Shown in pieces: positions 19,101 to 27,599 of a DNA stretch of 64,000 nt; position 1 is the stretch's first letter, and each line of letters starts with the position of its first letter. Below the pieces are notes generated by a model, which made no database searches, had not been told where the DNA came from, and saw nothing but the letters and a program-made list of their open reading frames with translations. A program made the position numbers and the translations under genes. The stretch is from Hyalangium versicolor (GTDB taxonomy: Bacteria > Myxococcota > Myxococcia > Myxococcales > Myxococcaceae): positions 1 through 64,000 of the forward strand of contig NZ_JAHXBF010000020.1 in assembly GCF_020103695.1 (NCBI RefSeq), read 5' to 3'.

Positions 19101-22100
19101 TGTCCCTCGACGCTGGGGGCGGTGTAGCCCACCTTCTGGGCTCCGTCGTTGTTGATGGCCGAGCCCAGGATGACGGCGTGGATGGTGTCGCCGTTCGCCA
19201 GCGCATCCTCCAGCCGCTTGAGCACCACCACGCCCACTCCACTTCCAGGGACGGTCCCCTGCGCTTGCGCATCGAAGGGCCGGCAATAGCCATCCGGAGA
19301 GAGGATTCCTCCTTCCTCGTAGGGGTAGCCGGAGGGGCCCAGCGAGAACAGCGACACGCCGCCCGCCAGGGCCATGTCGCACTGCCGGGACAGGAGGTGT
19401 TGGCAGGCCAGGTGAATGGCAACGAGTGACGTCGAGCAAGCCGTCTGCATGCTCAGCGCCGGGCCGCGCAGTCCCAGCTTGTAGGCCACGCGTGTCGCCA
19501 GGAAGTCGTTGCCGTTGCCGACGATCACCCGGTAGTCGCCCGAGCTGCCCCGGTGCACTTCCATCGAGGTCACCCGCTGCAGCCAGTAGCGAGGCACCCC
19601 CGCGCCGCCGAACACGCCGATGGCGCCCGGGTAGCGCCGCGGATCGTAGCCACTGTCCTCCAGCGCCTCCCAGCAGCTCTCGAGGAAGAGGCGGTGCTGC
19701 GGGTCCGTGAGCTGTGCTTCCTGGGGTGAGTACCCGAAGAAGGCCGCATCGAAGTGGGCGGGCTCTTCCAGCATGCCCACGGCCGGGACGAAGGAGGGCT
19801 CCCATAGGAGCTCGGGCGGCACGTCGGAGCCGTGAAGTGACTCGCGGCTGAAGTGGCTCAGTCCTTCGCGACTTTCGCGCAACAGCTCCCACAGCTCCCT
19901 CGGGTTGCGTGCACCCGGGAAGCGCCCGGACATGCCGATGACGGCAATGGCGTGCTCGCGGTGCTCGGCCGCTGCGCTCGCGGACTGCTGGACGGCGGCG
20001 GCTCGGGGCGCTTCCTGGGCATCGGGGCTCAGGTGCGCGGCCAGCTGGCGGATCGTGGGGTACTGGAACAGCGTCACCAGGGCGATGTCCCGCTCCAGGT
20101 GTGCGCGGATCCTCGCTCGGACCTGGGCCAGCAGCAGCGAGTGTCCACCGAGTTCGAAGAAGGGATCATCCACGCCCACCCGATCCACTCCCAGCACCTC
20201 GCGCCAGATGGAGCTCAGCACCTGCTCGAGCTCCGAGCGCGGCGCCACATAGCTCTGCTCGGTTCCGGTGCGGGCCGAGCCGGGGGCTGGCAGGGCGCGG
20301 CGATCGATCTTCCCCGTGAGCGTGAGGGGGAGCACTTCCAGCCGCACGAGCGCCGAGGGCACCATGTACCGGGGCAGGCGCTCCGCGAGGTGGGCTCGCA
20401 ACGCGGCCATGTCCAGATCGATCGGGGCCACGACGTAGCCCACCAGGCGCTTCTGGCCGGGGGCGTCCTCGCGAGCCATCGCCACCGCCTTGGACACGGC
20501 GGGGAAGGAGAGCAGGGCGGTCTCCACCTCCGCGAGCTCGATCCGATAGCCACGCACCTTCACCTGGTTGTCCAGGCGGCCGAGGAACTCCATGGAGCCG
20601 TCATGGCGCCAGCGGACCCGGTCTCCCGTGCGGTAGAGCCGGCCGCCCGGCTCCGAGCTGAAGGGATCGGGCACGAAGCGCTCCGCGGTGAGCGCGGGCT
20701 GGCTCACGTAGCCGCGCGCCACGCCATCCCCACCGATATAGAGCTCGCCCGCCACACCGATGGGCACCGGCTGCATCTGCCCATCCAGGACATAGAGGGT
20801 GGTGTTGGAGATGGGCCGTCCCAGCGGTACCGGATCCTCCACCAGGGAGTGGGGCTCCATTTCGCACGTCACCGCGAAGGTGGTGCACTCCGTGGGGCCA
20901 TAGCCGTTCGTCACGGCCACTCCCAACTCCACCATGCGGCGGGTGTGCGGGGAGGACAGCACGTCTCCGCCCACGATGATGCGGCGCACGCTCGCCAGCC
21001 CCTGGGCCGCCATGTCCACCGCCTGGCTGAAGAGACCCGCGGACAGATAGAGGCAGGTGATGCCGTGGCGAGCGATCACCTCGGCCAGCTCCAGCGCATC
21101 CGCGGGAGGGTGGGGCGGGAAGACCGCGAGACTGGCCCCTGTGAGCAAGCTGCCCCACAGCTCCAGAGTGGAGGCGTCAAAGGAGAGCGGCGAGGCCAGC
21201 AGGAGCGTCTCGCCTGGGCCCAGCTCCGCATAGCGGATGTTCTTCACCAGCCGCAGCACCGAGCGGTGCTCGATGCAGACGCCCTTGGGCCGGCCGGTGG
21301 AGCCGGAGGTGAAGTCGATGTACGCGAGGTTTCGGGCCGTCACTCCCGCGTCCGGCGCGGTGATGGCCTCCTCTTCCAATTGGACCTCGTCCACGATCAG
21401 GCGGCGCAGTCCCTGCGCGGGGATCTTCGGCAGCAGGGCCTGGGTGGTGACCAGGGCGTCGGGCCGCGCGGCCTCGAGCATGAGGGCCAACCGCTCCCGA
21501 GGGTATTCGGTGTCGAGCGGGACGTAGGCGCCGCCGGCCTTGAGGATGCCCACCAGGGCGATGACGAGCTCCAGGGAGCGGTCCATGGCGATCGCCACGC
21601 GCGAGTCCGGGCCCACGCCCAGATAGCGCAGCCGCCAGGCGACCTGATTGGCTCGCAGATCCAACTGCCGGTAGGTGAGCCGCTGCGCGCCGAATTGGAC
21701 GGCCACGGCCTCGGGAGCCCGGAGGACCTGCTCGGCGAAGGCCTCGGGAATCGTGGACTCGCGCGAGTAGGGCACGGCGGTGTCGTTCCACCGCACGAGC
21801 AGTTGCTGCCGCTCGTCCTCTCCCAGCAAGGGCAGTCCCGAGAGCCGCGCGTCCGGCTGGCGAACGGCGCCCTGGAGGAGTCTGCTCAGGTGTCCCGCCA
21901 TGCGCTCGAGGGTGCTGCGCTCGAAGAGCGCCGTGGAGTACTCCCACTGGCCTCCGAGCGTGTCAGCGTCCTCCCAGGAGAACAGGGTGAGATCGAACGT
22001 CGAGCGGCCCGGGTCCACACCCAGTGGCGCGACTTCCAGTCCGGGAAGCTTCAGCCCTCCCAGCTTGGAGACCTGGGGGGCGAACATCACCTGCACCAGC

Positions 22101-25100
22101 GGAGGAGTGCTGAGATCTCGCTCGGGGCGCAGCTCCTTCACGAGCCGCTCGAAGGGCAGGTCCGCATGTTCCTGCGCTCCGAGGCTCGTCTCACGGACAC
22201 GCGCCAGCAGTGTCCGGAAGGAGGGTTCTCCCGAGAGATCGGCCCGCATCGCCAGTGTGTTGACGAAGAATCCCACCACCCCCGCCATCTCCGAGCGCTC
22301 CCGGTTGGCGTGCGGCATGCCGACGAGGAACGCCTCCTGGCCGGTGTAGCGGTGGAGCAGCGCCTGGAGCGCGGCGAGCAGCGCCATCGTGGGGGTGACG
22401 TGCTCCTGGGCGGCCAGGGTCCGCAGCGCCGCGGTGGTCTCCCGGTCGATCTGGAAGGGCACGAGCGCGCCGCGGAAGTCCTGGACAGGAGGCCGAGGCC
22501 TATCCGTGGGCAGCTCCAGGAGCGGAGGAGCCCCGGCCAGTTGCTCCTTCCACCAGGCCAACTGTTGCTCCATCACTGGCGTCTCGGCCCACTGCCGCTG
22601 CCAGACCGCGTAATCGGCGTACTGCAACGCGAGCGTCGGCAGGGCTGGGGGCAGTCCCTGGACCAGGGCGCGATAGAGTGCCGCCAACTCGGCGTAGAGC
22701 ACGTCCATGGACCAGCCGTCGGTGACGGAGTGGTGCAGGTCGAGCAGCAGGACGTGCTCATTCCCCTCCAGCGTCAGCAGGCTCGCCCGGAGGAGCGGGG
22801 CTCGATGGAGGTTGAAAGGGTATCTCGCGTCGGCCTCGGCGCGCCGGCGGACTTCCTGCTCCTGCTCTTCGCGCGGCAGGGCTCGCAAATCCACCCGTTC
22901 GAGGTGCAGCGGCAGGTGCGCTGCAATCACTTGCACGGGCTGACCTTCCACTTCGGAGAACCGTGTTCGCAGGGACTCGTGGCGGGAGACGAGCGCCTGG
23001 AGACTCTTCTCCAGCGCATCGGCATCGAGAGGTCCGCGCACCCGGAAGAAGGCCGGGTAGTTGTACGCGGCGCTCGCCGGGGCCAGTTGCTGGAGGAACC
23101 AGAGCCGCTCCTGGGCGAAGGAGAGCGGCACGATGGCGCCACGAGGCGCGGAAGTAATGGGCGGAGAGGCCTGCTCCGCGCCCTTCTCCAGGCTCAGCAA
23201 CTCCGCCAATCCGGCCAGCGTGGGATGGGAGAAGAAGGCGCGCAGGGGAACGTCCACCTGGAAGTGCTGGCGGATGCGAGCCATCACCTGCAGGGCGCGC
23301 AGCGAGTGTCCTCCGAGCGCGAAGAAGTCGTCCTCGCGGCCGACTCGATCCAGCGAGAGGCTCTCCTTCCAGATGTCCGCGAGGGCCTGCTCGGTGGGAG
23401 TGCGAGGGGCGATGAATTCCTGCTCCAACTCTGGACGCGTGCCATCCGGGATGGGCAGGGCCCGGCGGTCCACCTTGCCATTGGGATTCAAGGGCAGGGC
23501 ATCCAGCGTGACGAAGAAGCCCGGCACCATGTACGACGGCAGCTTGCGCGCCAGATACTCCCGGAGCTCCGTGGTGGAGGGGTGGGGAATCGTCTTCGGG
23601 ACGACGTAGGCCACGAGCTGCTTGTCTCCCTCCCCCAGCACACGGGCCGCGACGACGACCTCCTTCACCTCGGGGTGGTCGCCGAGCACGGCTTCGATCT
23701 CGCCGATCTCGATGCGGAAGCCGCGGATCTTCACCTGGTGATCGACGCGCCCAAGGAAGTCGAGAACGCCGCCCGGCAGGTAGCGGACGAGATCCCCCGT
23801 CTTGTAGAGGCGGGCCCCGGGCTCTTGCGAGAAGGGGTGGGGGACAAAGCGCTCCGCGGTGAGCTCCGGCCGGAGCCAGTAGCCTCGGGCCAGGCCCTCT
23901 CCGCCCAGATACAGCTCACCGGGTACTCCCCGAGGCACGGGCTGCAGGTGGCGATCGAGCACGTACGCCTGCACGTTCCTCATGGGGCGCCCGATCGGAA
24001 CAGACGTGGCTCCCTCCGGCACCTCCGTGATGGGTTGGATGTGCGTGTAGACGGTGGCCTCGGTGGGACCGTAGGCGTTGAAGATCTGCTGGTGCCCCTC
24101 CTCGAGCGCCACGCGGGTCCAGTTGGGATCCAGAGCCTCGCCGGCGATGAGCACGGCCCGGAGCGGCCGGAAGAGGAAGGGCGTCTCCCGGACCAGGTTG
24201 TTGAACACCGCCGGCGTCATGCAGCACACGGTGATGCCCTGACGCCGGAACTCGTCACCCAGGGCCCCAGGAGACAGGGTGAGATCCCTCGCGCCAACGA
24301 CGACGCGGGCTCCGTTGAGGAGCGAAACCCATATCTCATACACCGACACGTCGAAGGAGTAGGTGGTGCTCTGAAGGACGCGATCGTGAGCGCTCACATC
24401 GGCGTGAAAGGCCAGCTGGACTACGGAGCGGTGGGTGATGCCCACACCCTTCGGAGTGCCTGTCGAGCCTGAGGTGTAGAGGACGTAGGCCAGATTGTCG
24501 CTCTCGCCCCTCCTGGGCAGGGGTTCCAGCTCTTCGTCCGAGAGAGGTGCTTCCGCCGTGCCGACGCGGAGGATCTCCAGTCCTTCGACAGCCAGGGGAG
24601 GTGGGGGCGCGCCCACCGCTACCAGCACCCGGGCCTGGGAATCTTCAATCATCCAGGCCAGACGCTCGGCGGGCAGCTCCGGGTCGAGGGGCACATAGGC
24701 CGCCCCGGCCTGGAGGATGCCGAGCATGGCGATGATCGTCTCGGGAGAGCGCTGGGTGTAGAGGGCCACCCGGTCCTCGGTCCTCACTCCGCGCTGACGC
24801 AGCGAGAGGGCGAGCCGATGCGCACAGCGTTCCAACTCCCGATACGTGAGCTGCCGGTTGCCAGAGACCAGGGCCACCGCATCCGGATTGCGGCGCGCCT
24901 GTGCCTGGAATGACTCGTGTATCGAGACATGCTTGGGATAGGCCGCTCGTGTCTGGTTCCACTCGGACAGGAGCTGATGTTCTTCCTCAGGGGAGAGCTG
25001 CGGAAGTGTCGAGATCCGACGCTCCGGTGTCTCGAGGGCTCCGCGCAGCAGCATCTCCCAGTGCCCGAGCAACCGGGCCGCCGTCTCCGGAAGGAACAGC

Positions 25101-26332
25101 TCGCGGTTGTATTCGAGTTTCAAGCTCAGCTGGCTTTCCGTGTCTCGGGCGGATGCCATGAGCTCATAGGCAACGAATGGGAGTTCGATATCAACCGGTG
25201 TGACTGAGAATTCAGGGCTCGTGAGCGTGGAAGGCCAAGGCTCTCTTAGGGAAAAGAGCACCTGGAACAGCGGGGGGCGGCTCAGGTCTCTCGCGGGAGC
25301 CAGCGCCTCGACGAGATCCTTGAAAGACAGCTCTCCATGCGCCTGGGCTCGAGTGAAATCCTGCTGGGTCCGGAGGACGAGCTCTCGAAAGGAGGGATCA
25401 TCTCCCACACGTCCCCGCAGCACGACCGGGTTGCCAAAATAGCCCAGCAGGTGCTCCACGCCGGGGAGCTGCCGCCCCGCCAGGGGCGTTCCCACGGGGA
25501 CGTCATCCTGGCGGGTGTATCGATACAGCACGGCCTGCAACCCCGAGAGCATCACCGCGAAGAGCGAGACGCCCTCCTTCTCCGCCAGAGCCCGGGCGGC
25601 CTGCCCAAGCCCAGGGGATGCAATCCGCTCCACCGTGGCCCCGGCGAAGCCCTGGACGGCGGGACGAGGCCGATCCACTGGCAGGTCCAGGGCCGGAGCC
25701 GCCCCTTGGAGCTGCTCCCTCCACCACGCGAGCTGCCGCGCAATCCGCTCGCCGCGCAGGTGCTCACGCTGCCAGCCCGCATGATCCCGGTACTGCAGCG
25801 CGAGCTCCGGGATGTCCACCGAGCGCCCCGCGCGGCGTGCCGTGTAGAGCGAGAAGAGTTCGGAGAAGAGCAGGCTGAGCGTCCAGTCTCCATCCGAGAT
25901 GATGTGATGCATCGTCACCACGAGCAGGTGCCGCTGCGCGTCCACCCTCACCAGGCACACCCGCCAGAGGGGACCGTGCTCCAGATCGAAAGACTGGGAA
26001 ACCTCGTCGCGAGCCAGGGTCAGCGCCCGTTCCTCGAGTTCTCGCGTTCCCTGTTCCTCGCCCGTGCGCGCATCCTGCTCGCTCCACGGGAGCGCAATCT
26101 CGGGAGCGATTCGCTGAGCTGGGTGCTCGCCAGCTTCAACAAAGGTTGTACGGAGTATCTCGTGCCGTCTGGCGATATCAGCCAGTGTCTGTTTCAGTAA
26201 GGGGATGTCGAGCGTCCCCTGGAGCCAGGCGCCCGCGCGCTCATGGAAAGCCGGCGCGGCTCCATGAAGCCTGAAAAGAAACCACATGCGTTCCTGCTCG
26301 AAAGAAAGCGGAACGAGAGAGGGATTTGTCAT
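16160..26332 (-). CDS. hybrid NRPS-PKS megasynthase: C-A-T-C-A-T-KS-AT-ACP-TE, 3390 aa
   Basis: Domains, numbered from the ATG at 26332: C1 6-455 (HHIISDG 142-148), A1 468-958, T1 (Ser1010), C2 1066-1513 (HHSVTDG 1200-1206), A2 1528-2013, T2 (Ser2065), KS 2126-2553 (Cys2299, His2435, His2475), AT 2649-2948 (GHSLGE, Ser2747), ACP (Ser3070), TE 3128-3368 (Ser3211, His3343). All key residues are present. Aligned by eye with GrsA, the A1 pocket reads D-V-Y-C-L-A-A-V-Y-K (no firm prediction) and A2 reads D-A-L-Y-I-G-G-T-F-K, close to valine codes. The PKS module lacks KR, DH and ER. An N-terminal C domain without an upstream partner suggests acyl initiation. Predicted product: two amino acids, the second probably aliphatic, extended by one ketide and released by the TE. 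The TTG at 26338 is an alternative start. Confidence 0.95.
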   Translation of the reverse strand: MTNPSLVPLSFEQERMWFLFRLHGAAPAFHERAGAWLQGTLDIPLLKQTLADIARRHEILRTTFVEAGEHPAQRIAPEIALPWSEQDARTGEEQGTRELEERALTLARDEVSQSFDLEHGPLWRVCLVRVDAQRHLLVVTMHHIISDGDWTLSLLFSELFSLYTARRAGRSVDIPELALQYRDHAGWQREHLRGERIARQLAWWREQLQGAAPALDLPVDRPRPAVQGFAGATVERIASPGLGQAARALAEKEGVSLFAVMLSGLQAVLYRYTRQDDVPVGTPLAGRQLPGVEHLLGYFGNPVVLRGRVGDDPSFRELVLRTQQDFTRAQAHGELSFKDLVEALAPARDLSRPPLFQVLFSLREPWPSTLTSPEFSVTPVDIELPFVAYELMASARDTESQLSLKLEYNRELFLPETAARLLGHWEMLLRGALETPERRISTLPQLSPEEEHQLLSEWNQTRAAYPKHVSIHESFQAQARRNPDAVALVSGNRQLTYRELERCAHRLALSLRQRGVRTEDRVALYTQRSPETIIAMLGILQAGAAYVPLDPELPAERLAWMIEDSQARVLVAVGAPPPPLAVEGLEILRVGTAEAPLSDEELEPLPRRGESDNLAYVLYTSGSTGTPKGVGITHRSVVQLAFHADVSAHDRVLQSTTYSFDVSVYEIWVSLLNGARVVVGARDLTLSPGALGDEFRRQGITVCCMTPAVFNNLVRETPFLFRPLRAVLIAGEALDPNWTRVALEEGHQQIFNAYGPTEATVYTHIQPITEVPEGATSVPIGRPMRNVQAYVLDRHLQPVPRGVPGELYLGGEGLARGYWLRPELTAERFVPHPFSQEPGARLYKTGDLVRYLPGGVLDFLGRVDHQVKIRGFRIEIGEIEAVLGDHPEVKEVVVAARVLGEGDKQLVAYVVPKTIPHPSTTELREYLARKLPSYMVPGFFVTLDALPLNPNGKVDRRALPIPDGTRPELEQEFIAPRTPTEQALADIWKESLSLDRVGREDDFFALGGHSLRALQVMARIRQHFQVDVPLRAFFSHPTLAGLAELLSLEKGAEQASPPITSAPRGAIVPLSFAQERLWFLQQLAPASAAYNYPAFFRVRGPLDADALEKSLQALVSRHESLRTRFSEVEGQPVQVIAAHLPLHLERVDLRALPREEQEQEVRRRAEADARYPFNLHRAPLLRASLLTLEGNEHVLLLDLHHSVTDGWSMDVLYAELAALYRALVQGLPPALPTLALQYADYAVWQRQWAETPVMEQQLAWWKEQLAGAPPLLELPTDRPRPPVQDFRGALVPFQIDRETTAALRTLAAQEHVTPTMALLAALQALLHRYTGQEAFLVGMPHANRERSEMAGVVGFFVNTLAMRADLSGEPSFRTLLARVRETSLGAQEHADLPFERLVKELRPERDLSTPPLVQVMFAPQVSKLGGLKLPGLEVAPLGVDPGRSTFDLTLFSWEDADTLGGQWEYSTALFERSTLERMAGHLSRLLQGAVRQPDARLSGLPLLGEDERQQLLVRWNDTAVPYSRESTIPEAFAEQVLRAPEAVAVQFGAQRLTYRQLDLRANQVAWRLRYLGVGPDSRVAIAMDRSLELVIALVGILKAGGAYVPLDTEYPRERLALMLEAARPDALVTTQALLPKIPAQGLRRLIVDEVQLEEEAITAPDAGVTARNLAYIDFTSGSTGRPKGVCIEHRSVLRLVKNIRYAELGPGETLLLASPLSFDASTLELWGSLLTGASLAVFPPHPPADALELAEVIARHGITCLYLSAGLFSQAVDMAAQGLASVRRIIVGGDVLSSPHTRRMVELGVAVTNGYGPTECTTFAVTCEMEPHSLVEDPVPLGRPISNTTLYVLDGQMQPVPIGVAGELYIGGDGVARGYVSQPALTAERFVPDPFSSEPGGRLYRTGDRVRWRHDGSMEFLGRLDNQVKVRGYRIELAEVETALLSFPAVSKAVAMAREDAPGQKRLVGYVVAPIDLDMAALRAHLAERLPRYMVPSALVRLEVLPLTLTGKIDRRALPAPGSARTGTEQSYVAPRSELEQVLSSIWREVLGVDRVGVDDPFFELGGHSLLLAQVRARIRAHLERDIALVTLFQYPTIRQLAAHLSPDAQEAPRAAAVQQSASAAAEHREHAIAVIGMSGRFPGARNPRELWELLRESREGLSHFSRESLHGSDVPPELLWEPSFVPAVGMLEEPAHFDAAFFGYSPQEAQLTDPQHRLFLESCWEALEDSGYDPRRYPGAIGVFGGAGVPRYWLQRVTSMEVHRGSSGDYRVIVGNGNDFLATRVAYKLGLRGPALSMQTACSTSLVAIHLACQHLLSRQCDMALAGGVSLFSLGPSGYPYEEGGILSPDGYCRPFDAQAQGTVPGSGVGVVVLKRLEDALANGDTIHAVILGSAINNDGAQKVGYTAPSVEGQVEALLKAQAEAGVSPETLSYVEAHGTATPLGDPIEVAALTKAFRQASVARQSCALGSLKSNLGHLDAAAGVTGLIKVALSLENELIPATLHFQRANPELGLEDSPFFVNAQPLPWPRGERPRRAAVSAFGIGGTNAHAILEEAPARVPSGPSRPWQLLPLSARTSTALEAATDRLGEHLRQRPELPLADVAFTLQQGRATFEHRRVVICQEREAAVSTLASRDSSKVFDGVVQPQPPQVVFMFPGGGTQQVGMGRELYQGEPVYKEALDQCAGLFAREMDCDLRSLLFAEEAGRAEATARLLRPSLNMASIFSTEYALAQLLLSWGLRPSALTGHSLGEYAAATLAGVLSLEDAVTLVALRGRLCDAMPESAMLSVPLPEGALTGRWAQGVSVAAVNGPENCVVAGRIEEIDRLDAKLRAGGIEPQRLWLSGASHSPLVEPFAPRLTERAASMKLQAPRLPLVSNLTGTWMSEADALDPSYWARHLRGTVRFADGLSALLALPSPVLIEVGPGRVLSSLARLHPGVGKARLVTSTLSTSGSGRGDLESLLGAVGKLWCVGGEIDWAAFSRQERRKRVPLPTYPFERREYVLEATSTTRGSRRVSPPEPSNLQPPPLPIREAPSASREALEQAVSEIWREVLGVPSIRPDDHFFDAGGSSLIALQLRTRVKARLGVALPVHILVENPRFIQLLAAIRQAAPASGSMPEVRAAPPGRLLVCLQTGTPEVPPLYLVQAIGGTVYSYMGLARQLGSQHPVYAFRASGMEPGESIHPDVPTIAAHYVAELLERQPQGPFQLGGHSSGGAVAYEMARQLLQRGQEVSAVLLLDTPPLPLSQLQVEQPEELLRLMAPFRERAPSAWQGFATAVAKDSPFRELLRVHAHALATYVPARSALPLVYIRARERNGVLDAHGERWWMDLTEGVFSMHNVPGDHFTMIEPPHVTTVGLRVRQHLAATERELARTAREQNVAEGFHSDSSNV

Positions 26333-26551
26333 GATCAATGCTGTGGGTGCCTGGGTTGCTCCCCAGATTCTAACTTGATACCTACTCCGAGGCCTGTGAG
26401 ATATTTCGTTTTTGCTCTCGTGCAGCGCCGGTGTGAAAGACGCATCCGGGGTTCACTTCCAGTGCAGGCCATGTGAAAGAGGCAGCACGGAGGAATGCAG
26501 GCAGGGTAGAATCCAGCGGCACGCAGCACCCCTACTTGCCGAGGAGCGTAC
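26333..26551. promoter_or_regulatory. divergent promoter region between megasynthase and MbtH-SDR genes
   Basis: About 219 bases separate the divergent starts. The segment around 26365-26420 is AT-richer than its surroundings, as expected for a promoter, but I cannot assign clear -35/-10 boxes or an operator by eye. Both transcripts of the biosynthetic locus must begin here, so this is the likely control point. Confidence 0.45.
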
Positions 26552-26764
26552 ATGAGCACCGAAGACGACAAGACCTTGTTCAAGGTCGTGGTCAACCACG
26601 AAGAGCAGTACTCCATCTGGCCGGCGGACCGTGATAACGCGCTGGGCTGGAAGGATGCGGGCAAGACAGGCACGAAGGACGAGTGTCTCGCCTACATCAA
26701 GGAAGTCTGGACAGACATGCGGCCCCTGAGTCTCCGCAAGCGCATGGAGGAACAGAAGCCTTGA
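26552..26764 (+). CDS. MbtH-like protein, 70 aa
   Basis: Shows the family's conserved pattern at the usual length: NHEEQYSIWP at about 14-23, GW(K) near 31, and the C-terminal ECLAYIKEVWTDMRPLSLR. MbtH proteins bind NRPS adenylation domains and are needed for their folding or activity, so this is the accessory of the neighbouring megasynthase. It has a GAGGAG ribosome site five bases upstream and is read divergently from the megasynthase. Its stop overlaps the likely TTG start of the SDR gene. Confidence 0.95.
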   Translation: MSTEDDKTLFKVVVNHEEQYSIWPADRDNALGWKDAGKTGTKDECLAYIKEVWTDMRPLSLRKRMEEQKP

Positions 26765-27513
26765 CTTCTTCTCACGGTGTATCGGGTTCGCTCCCGGGCC
26801 TCTCGGGAGCCGTCGCGATCGTGACAGGGCACAAGGGAGGAATCGGCGCGGCGGTTGCCCAACTGCTCCGGGAGCAAGGTGCCCACGTTCATGGCTTTGA
26901 TCTTCCCGAAGTCGACTTGAGGGATTTCTCTGCCATTGAAAGACATGTCAAGAATGTCGCTGATCAGCATGATGGCAGGATTGACATCCTGATCAACAAT
27001 GCCGGAATCACCAGCATGAGCAGCCTGCTGGAAATCACTCTCGACGAGATCGAGACGGTTCTCGCGGTGAACCTCAAGGCGCCCATCCTGCTCACGAAGG
27101 CTGTGCTGCCCCATATGCTGAGACAGAAGAAGGGCTCCATCGTCAACAATGCAAGCGATCAAGCGTTCGTGGGCAAGCGTTACAGCGCCATCTATGGGGC
27201 CAGCAAGGCCGCCATGGCTCAGTTGACGAAGAGCGCCACCCTGGATTGGGCCGCGGAGGGGATTCGGTTCAACTGTATCGCGCCGGGGAGCACCGACACC
27301 GCGATGCTCCGGCAGGTGTTTCAGGATCTACATTCCCGCTATCCCACCGTCTATCCGACGGCGAGCGAGGATTTCTATCGCTCCGGCATCCCCATGAAGC
27401 GCTTCGCGGAGCCTCGCGAGATTGCATGGCTCATGGCGTTCCTGGCCTCGGATGCGGCGTCCTTCATCTCCGGAGCTGTGATCCCGATCGACGGTGGCTT
27501 CACCGCAGCGTAA
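26761..27513 (+). CDS. short-chain dehydrogenase/reductase, 250 aa
   Basis: Classical SDR: cofactor loop TGHKGGIG near the N-terminus, NNAG in the fourth strand, a catalytic Ser in NNASDQ, the YGASK catalytic Tyr/Lys pair, and the C-terminal GAVIPIDGG. The best start is a TTG overlapping the MbtH stop (TTGA) with GGAGG about ten bases upstream; an ATG at 26683 would lie inside the MbtH gene and add non-conserved sequence. Because the PKS module has no ketoreductase domain, this enzyme may reduce the beta-keto group in trans or tailor the released product; that is inference from context. Confidence 0.9.
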   Translation: MTSSHGVSGSLPGLSGAVAIVTGHKGGIGAAVAQLLREQGAHVHGFDLPEVDLRDFSAIERHVKNVADQHDGRIDILINNAGITSMSSLLEITLDEIETVLAVNLKAPILLTKAVLPHMLRQKKGSIVNNASDQAFVGKRYSAIYGASKAAMAQLTKSATLDWAAEGIRFNCIAPGSTDTAMLRQVFQDLHSRYPTVYPTASEDFYRSGIPMKRFAEPREIAWLMAFLASDAASFISGAVIPIDGGFTAA

Positions 27514-27599
27514 CAGAAGGGTGAAATCCATACGGTGACGCTGTAGGGGGAAAATACGCGTGGCGCGAATCGTAACGTTTGCATTAACAATAGCGCACC

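Noticed and set aside
19853..24472. 1539-codon open frame on the plus strand inside the megasynthase gene
   Set aside because: Antisense shadow of a high-GC gene; its translation is His/Arg/Gly/Glu-rich without any domain, while the opposite frame holds complete NRPS and PKS motifs.
16160..26332. Long internal similarity between two halves of the NRPS part
   Set aside because: Explained by two paralogous C-A-T modules rather than a recent duplication; the modules differ throughout.
26683..26760. Earlier ATG start for the SDR
   Set aside because: Would lie inside mbtH in another frame and add 26 residues without SDR similarity; the TTG overlap fits better.
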